This document shows, in pieces, positions 61,531 to 64,000 of a stretch of DNA of 64,000 bases. Within the stretch, counting starts at the first letter, position 1, and every line of letters begins with the position of its first letter. Made by a program: the position numbers and the translations under genes. A model generated the notes under the pieces. It saw only the letters and a list, made by a program, of their open reading frames with translations. It ran no database searches and was not told the DNA's origin. This DNA is from Tepidanaerobacter sp. GT38 (GTDB lineage Bacteria; Bacillota; Thermosediminibacteria; Thermosediminibacterales; Tepidanaerobacteraceae): positions 20,317-84,316 of the forward strand of contig NZ_JAFFJA010000013.1 in NCBI RefSeq assembly GCF_021991635.1. Direction: 5' to 3'.

Positions 61531-62157
61531 TTAAGTATTTTTCATGATGATTTTTTCAATGACCTCAGATACCTGCTCACATACATCACAGCATTTTTCC
61601 AGGTAATGATAGGTATTGTCCCAGGCGACGATATCTTTATTATGTTTATCACTTAGATATAATGCTCTAATTGCTTCAGTATAAAGGGCATCTCCTTCTT
61701 CTTCAAGCCGATTAATTTCTACAATCAATTCGTGGAGTTCTTTTGATTTGCGGAAATTGGGAAGCTCAACAAATGCCTGTTTTAACAAAAGACAGCACTT
61801 TTTTATAATCTGAGTCATTTTTTGAGCATAGTCCGTAATTTCAACGATATTATACATGTACATTCGCATTAATACGTCTTCTATGCTGTCTGTTAAACTA
61901 TCGATAGCGTCTGCCATTGCCATGATGTCTTCTCGGTCAATTGGAGTAATAAATTCCTTTAGGAGTTTTTCAATCATTTTATGCCTTACCATATCTGCAC
62001 TGTGTTCAATAGCATGCATTTCTTCCATTTTAATCTTTATCTGCTCTGCATCATAATTTGTAATTACTTGGTCTAATAAGTTTGCAGCTTTGCAGGAGTA
62101 ATCAACTAATTCTACAAAAGTATCAAAGTAATAATTATCTTTTTTACTCATAGCCAT
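61531..62157 (-). CDS. DUF47/PhoU-like Pit accessory protein
   Basis: 208 residues from ATG 62157, with GGGGAAGG upstream; the longer frame runs into the transporter gene. It is all helical, with HAIEHSADMVRHKMIEKLLKEFITPIDREDIMAMADAID and the C-terminal repeat RLEEEGDALYTEAIRAL, the two PhoU-like metal-binding E/D bundles. DUF47 proteins sit next to Pit transporters and modulate them. The gene follows the transporter by 20 bases. Confidence 0.9.
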   Translation of the reverse strand: MAMSKKDNYYFDTFVELVDYSCKAANLLDQVITNYDAEQIKIKMEEMHAIEHSADMVRHKMIEKLLKEFITPIDREDIMAMADAIDSLTDSIEDVLMRMYMYNIVEITDYAQKMTQIIKKCCLLLKQAFVELPNFRKSKELHELIVEINRLEEEGDALYTEAIRALYLSDKHNKDIVAWDNTYHYLEKCCDVCEQVSEVIEKIIMKNT

Positions 62158-62177
62158 GCCTTCCCCAATCTTATTTT

Positions 62178-63230
62178 TTAAAATACTCTCATAAAAAATA
62201 ATGCTAATATGAAACTGATCAATCCGCAACCGGGAAATGTCATGATCCAAGCGAAAACCATTTCTTTCACTATTCCCCAATTTACTGAGGATATTCTTCT
62301 GGCGGCACCTACACCCATTATAGCTGTTGTTTTGGTATGTGTAGTGCTGACGGGCAGTCCTAGTAACGAAGCGAGAAGTAAGCACAACGCTCCGGCTAAA
62401 TCAGCGGAAAAGCCTTGATAGGTTTCAAGCTTTACCATTTCCATACCTACAGATTTGATTATTCGCATACCGCCTATAGAAGTTCCAAGTGCCATTACCG
62501 CAGAACACAATAAAATAAGCCAAAAAGGAATAATAAATTCAGTGACAAAAGCCTGCCCTTGTGCAAGAAACACACCTAACATAAAAACTCCCATGAACTT
62601 TTGACCGTCTTGAGCACCATGCATAAAAGCCATGCCGGCTGCACTTATTATTTGCGCATTTTTAAAAAAGCCATATGTCTTTCTACGGTCAAAGCCCCTA
62701 AAGATGTTTTCAACCATTTTAACTACAAACCAGCCGGAAAAGAATCCTAAAAATAAAGACAAGCCCAATCCGTAAATTACTTTAACCCACTCATTTGGGT
62801 TTATACCGTTTATGCCACCCTGAAGTGCTATAGCAGCACCGCTAATTCCTGCTATCAACGCGTGGCTTTCACTAGTGGGTATGCCGAACCACCAAGCTGC
62901 AGTGGCCCATACTACAATGGCAAACATGGCAGCACAAAGAGCAACAAGTGCTTTATGGGCATCTCCTCCAAAATCCACCATATTATAAATGGTTTCGGCT
63001 ACTTTTGAATTTATTGTTGTCATAAAAAATACGCCCAGAAAATTAAAAATGGCTGCCATGATAATAGCGGATTGCGGCCTCATAGAACGGGTGGAAATGC
63101 AGGTAGCAATGGCATTTGGAGCATCGGTCCATCCGTTAACTGTGATGGTACCTAGCGTCAGCGCTACCGTAACAACCAGGGCAGGATTAGAAAGTAAGTT
63201 TAACAAAAAATCCTCTAGAGTTACAGTCAT
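62178..63230 (-). CDS. Low-affinity inorganic phosphate transporter (PiT family)
   Basis: 350 residues, about ten helices. The PiT signatures are NGWTDAPNAIATCISTRSMRP in the N-terminal half and GLPVSTTHTKTTAIMGVGAAR in the C-terminal half. FGIPTSESHALIAGISGAAIAL and MAFMHGAQDGQKFMG are also typical. It imports phosphate as a metal-phosphate complex with protons, or with sodium. AAAGAGGA precedes the ATG. Confidence 0.92.
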   Translation of the reverse strand: MTVTLEDFLLNLLSNPALVVTVALTLGTITVNGWTDAPNAIATCISTRSMRPQSAIIMAAIFNFLGVFFMTTINSKVAETIYNMVDFGGDAHKALVALCAAMFAIVVWATAAWWFGIPTSESHALIAGISGAAIALQGGINGINPNEWVKVIYGLGLSLFLGFFSGWFVVKMVENIFRGFDRRKTYGFFKNAQIISAAGMAFMHGAQDGQKFMGVFMLGVFLAQGQAFVTEFIIPFWLILLCSAVMALGTSIGGMRIIKSVGMEMVKLETYQGFSADLAGALCLLLASLLGLPVSTTHTKTTAIMGVGAARRISSVNWGIVKEMVFAWIMTFPGCGLISFILALFFMRVF

Positions 63231-63383
63231 ATGTATCCTCTTTCAATATTTTTTTACATATAAAATATTTTATTTGGATTTAAACACAAAAATCCAATAT
63301 TATTATACAGATTTTGTTGAAAAAATCCAACCTAAATAGTAAGATAAAGGTAAAAGTTATATGGCTAACTTGGAGGTTTTTAT

Positions 63384-63794
63384 ATGAATATTGCACTCAT
63401 AGCCCATGATGCAAAAAAGGATAAACTGGTGGATTTCGCCATAGCATATCAAGATTTTTTAAAAGACCATACCCTTTATGCCACCGGTACTACCGGTAAG
63501 AGAATTATGGATGCTACTAATTTAAAAGTGAATCTATTTCAGTCCGGGCCCTTAGGAGGCGATCAGCAAATTGGTGCCATGGTAGCCAGTGAAACCATGG
63601 ACCTAGTCATATTTATGAGAGATCCGTTAACTGCCCAGCCTCACGAACCGGATATAAACGCACTGATGAGAGTTTGCGATGTTCACAATGTGCCATTGGC
63701 TACAAATATTGCTACGGCAGAAGTGTTGATAAAGGGGCTAATGCGAGGGGACCTAGATTGGAGAAAGGTTATAAATCCAACATTAGAAGATTAA
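63384..63794 (+). CDS. mgsA: Methylglyoxal synthase
   Basis: 136 residues after TTGGAGG. It has [17 protein letters not shown] (His8, Asp9 and Lys region), [10 protein letters not shown], the phosphate-binding [15 protein letters not shown], the catalytic Asp in [23 protein letters not shown], and NIATAE. It converts dihydroxyacetone phosphate to methylglyoxal and phosphate, a bypass used under phosphate shortage. Divergent placement from the phosphate transporter makes shared phosphate control plausible. Confidence 0.95.
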   Translation: MNIALIAHDAKKDKLVDFAIAYQDFLKDHTLYATGTTGKRIMDATNLKVNLFQSGPLGGDQQIGAMVASETMDLVIFMRDPLTAQPHEPDINALMRVCDVHNVPLATNIATAEVLIKGLMRGDLDWRKVINPTLED

Positions 63795-63805
63795 AAAAAC
63801 TTGTC

Positions 63806-63845
63806 AAAGACATGGTTTATATTTAATGCTGCCATGTCTTTTTTT
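63806..63845 (+). terminator. Terminator of mgsA
   Basis: Stem AAAGACATGG/CCATGTCTTT with a 16-base loop, followed by TTTT. It lies 11 bases after the stop. Confidence 0.85.
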
Positions 63846-63850
63846 GTCAT

Positions 63851-64000
63851 TCGAATACCACGGGCTATGCCCGTGGTTCCGAAAAGCTTATAGCTATGAG
63901 TAGAAAAAACATACCTCCTCTGATAAAATAAAGCGGGTTTGGCCAACCGCAAAACTAAATCAGAGGAGGTAACATCCAATTGGATAATAACACATTATCA
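63851..64000 (+). mobile_element. Left end of an IS200/IS605-family element (continues past window)
   Basis: A subterminal hairpin ACCACGGGC-TAT-GCCCGTGGT (63857-63877) stands where IS200/IS605 left ends carry the stem recognised by TnpA. A leader of about 100 bases and a transposase start follow. The insertion lies just beyond the mgsA terminator. These elements have no terminal inverted repeats and make no target duplication, so the exact left edge is uncertain by a few bases. Confidence 0.8.
63980..64000 (+). CDS. tnpA: IS200/IS605 transposase TnpA, first 7 codons (3' end outside window)
   Basis: TTG 63980 follows AGAGGAGGT and reads MDNNTLS, the usual opening of IS200-type TnpA (MDNNSLSHT...). 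The rest lies beyond the window. TnpA is a Tyr1 HUH transposase acting on single-stranded DNA. Confidence 0.75.

Noticed and set aside
1..64000. CRISPR arrays, tRNA or rRNA genes, prophage structural genes
   Set aside because: No regularly spaced repeats, no cloverleaf or rRNA-like conserved segments, and no capsid, portal or terminase genes were found on reading both strands.

Overview
The window comes from a low-GC, spore-forming, Gram-positive anaerobe of the Clostridia. The evidence is: spmA/spmB remnants, a ComK-like protein, YvrJ/DUF1659/DUF2922 small proteins, a Tad pilus locus with no secretin gene, rubrerythrin, several ferredoxin-type proteins, TRAP and TAXI transporters for carboxylates, and methylglyoxal synthase. 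The gene mix resembles Thermosediminibacterales/Thermoanaerobacterales (Tepidanaerobacter-like), but that placement is inference from gene content only. I see no rRNA, tRNA or CRISPR array.

Layout. 1-3.5 kb: a five-gene set for a multi-subunit FAD/Fe-S amino-acid (or opine-like) dehydrogenase with a racemase; the first gene is cut by the window edge. 3.5-5.5 kb (minus): ComK-like factor, a peptidoglycan amidase and three very small proteins. 5.6-24 kb (plus): one long exopolysaccharide or glycan locus (VanZ, Wzz, TPR O-antigen ligase, a PglC/D/E/F-like bacillosamine-type sugar pathway, nucleotide-sugar dehydrogenase and epimerase, glycosyltransferases, Wzy, MurJ-type flippase). The initiating sugar transferase carries a one-base frameshift. 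24.1-29.0 kb: a TRAP transporter, two cupins and a lactonase-like hydrolase behind a ribbon-helix-helix repressor and palindromic operators. This block is bracketed by two copies of the 3' end of the pglF-like gene. 29.5-31.9 kb: a DHDPS-family lyase and a CoA-disulfide-reductase-like flavoprotein. 32-42.8 kb (minus): a complete Tad/Flp pilus operon ending in a membrane HAMP sensor, followed by a DegS/DegU-type pair.

43-49.5 kb: D-threonine-aldolase-like enzyme, SQR-like flavoprotein, XRE regulator, a decayed copy of the TRAP leader and binding-protein gene, and an EIIC-like permease with a TIM-barrel enzyme. 49.8-54.2 kb: a membrane carrier, a NapH-like ferredoxin and an XRE-ImmA-PIN operon with two matching operators. 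54.5-56.6 kb is a decay zone: a LacI/aldo-keto reductase chimera, a truncated D-aminoacylase fused by deletion to spmA, and spmB with an in-frame amber stop. 56.7-63.8 kb: rubrerythrin, a Cys-rich protein, a TAXI-TRAP system with DUF1850, a Pit phosphate transporter with its DUF47 partner, and mgsA. The last 150 bases are the left end of an IS200/IS605 element.

The most striking items are: a Shine-Dalgarno/perfect hairpin/AUG arrangement in front of the DUF1850 gene; the RHH repressor with three spaced palindromes over a consensus promoter, followed by a leader with a long-range inverted repeat that recurs 22 kb away; the XRE-ImmA-PIN operon; and several decay events that can be read base by base.
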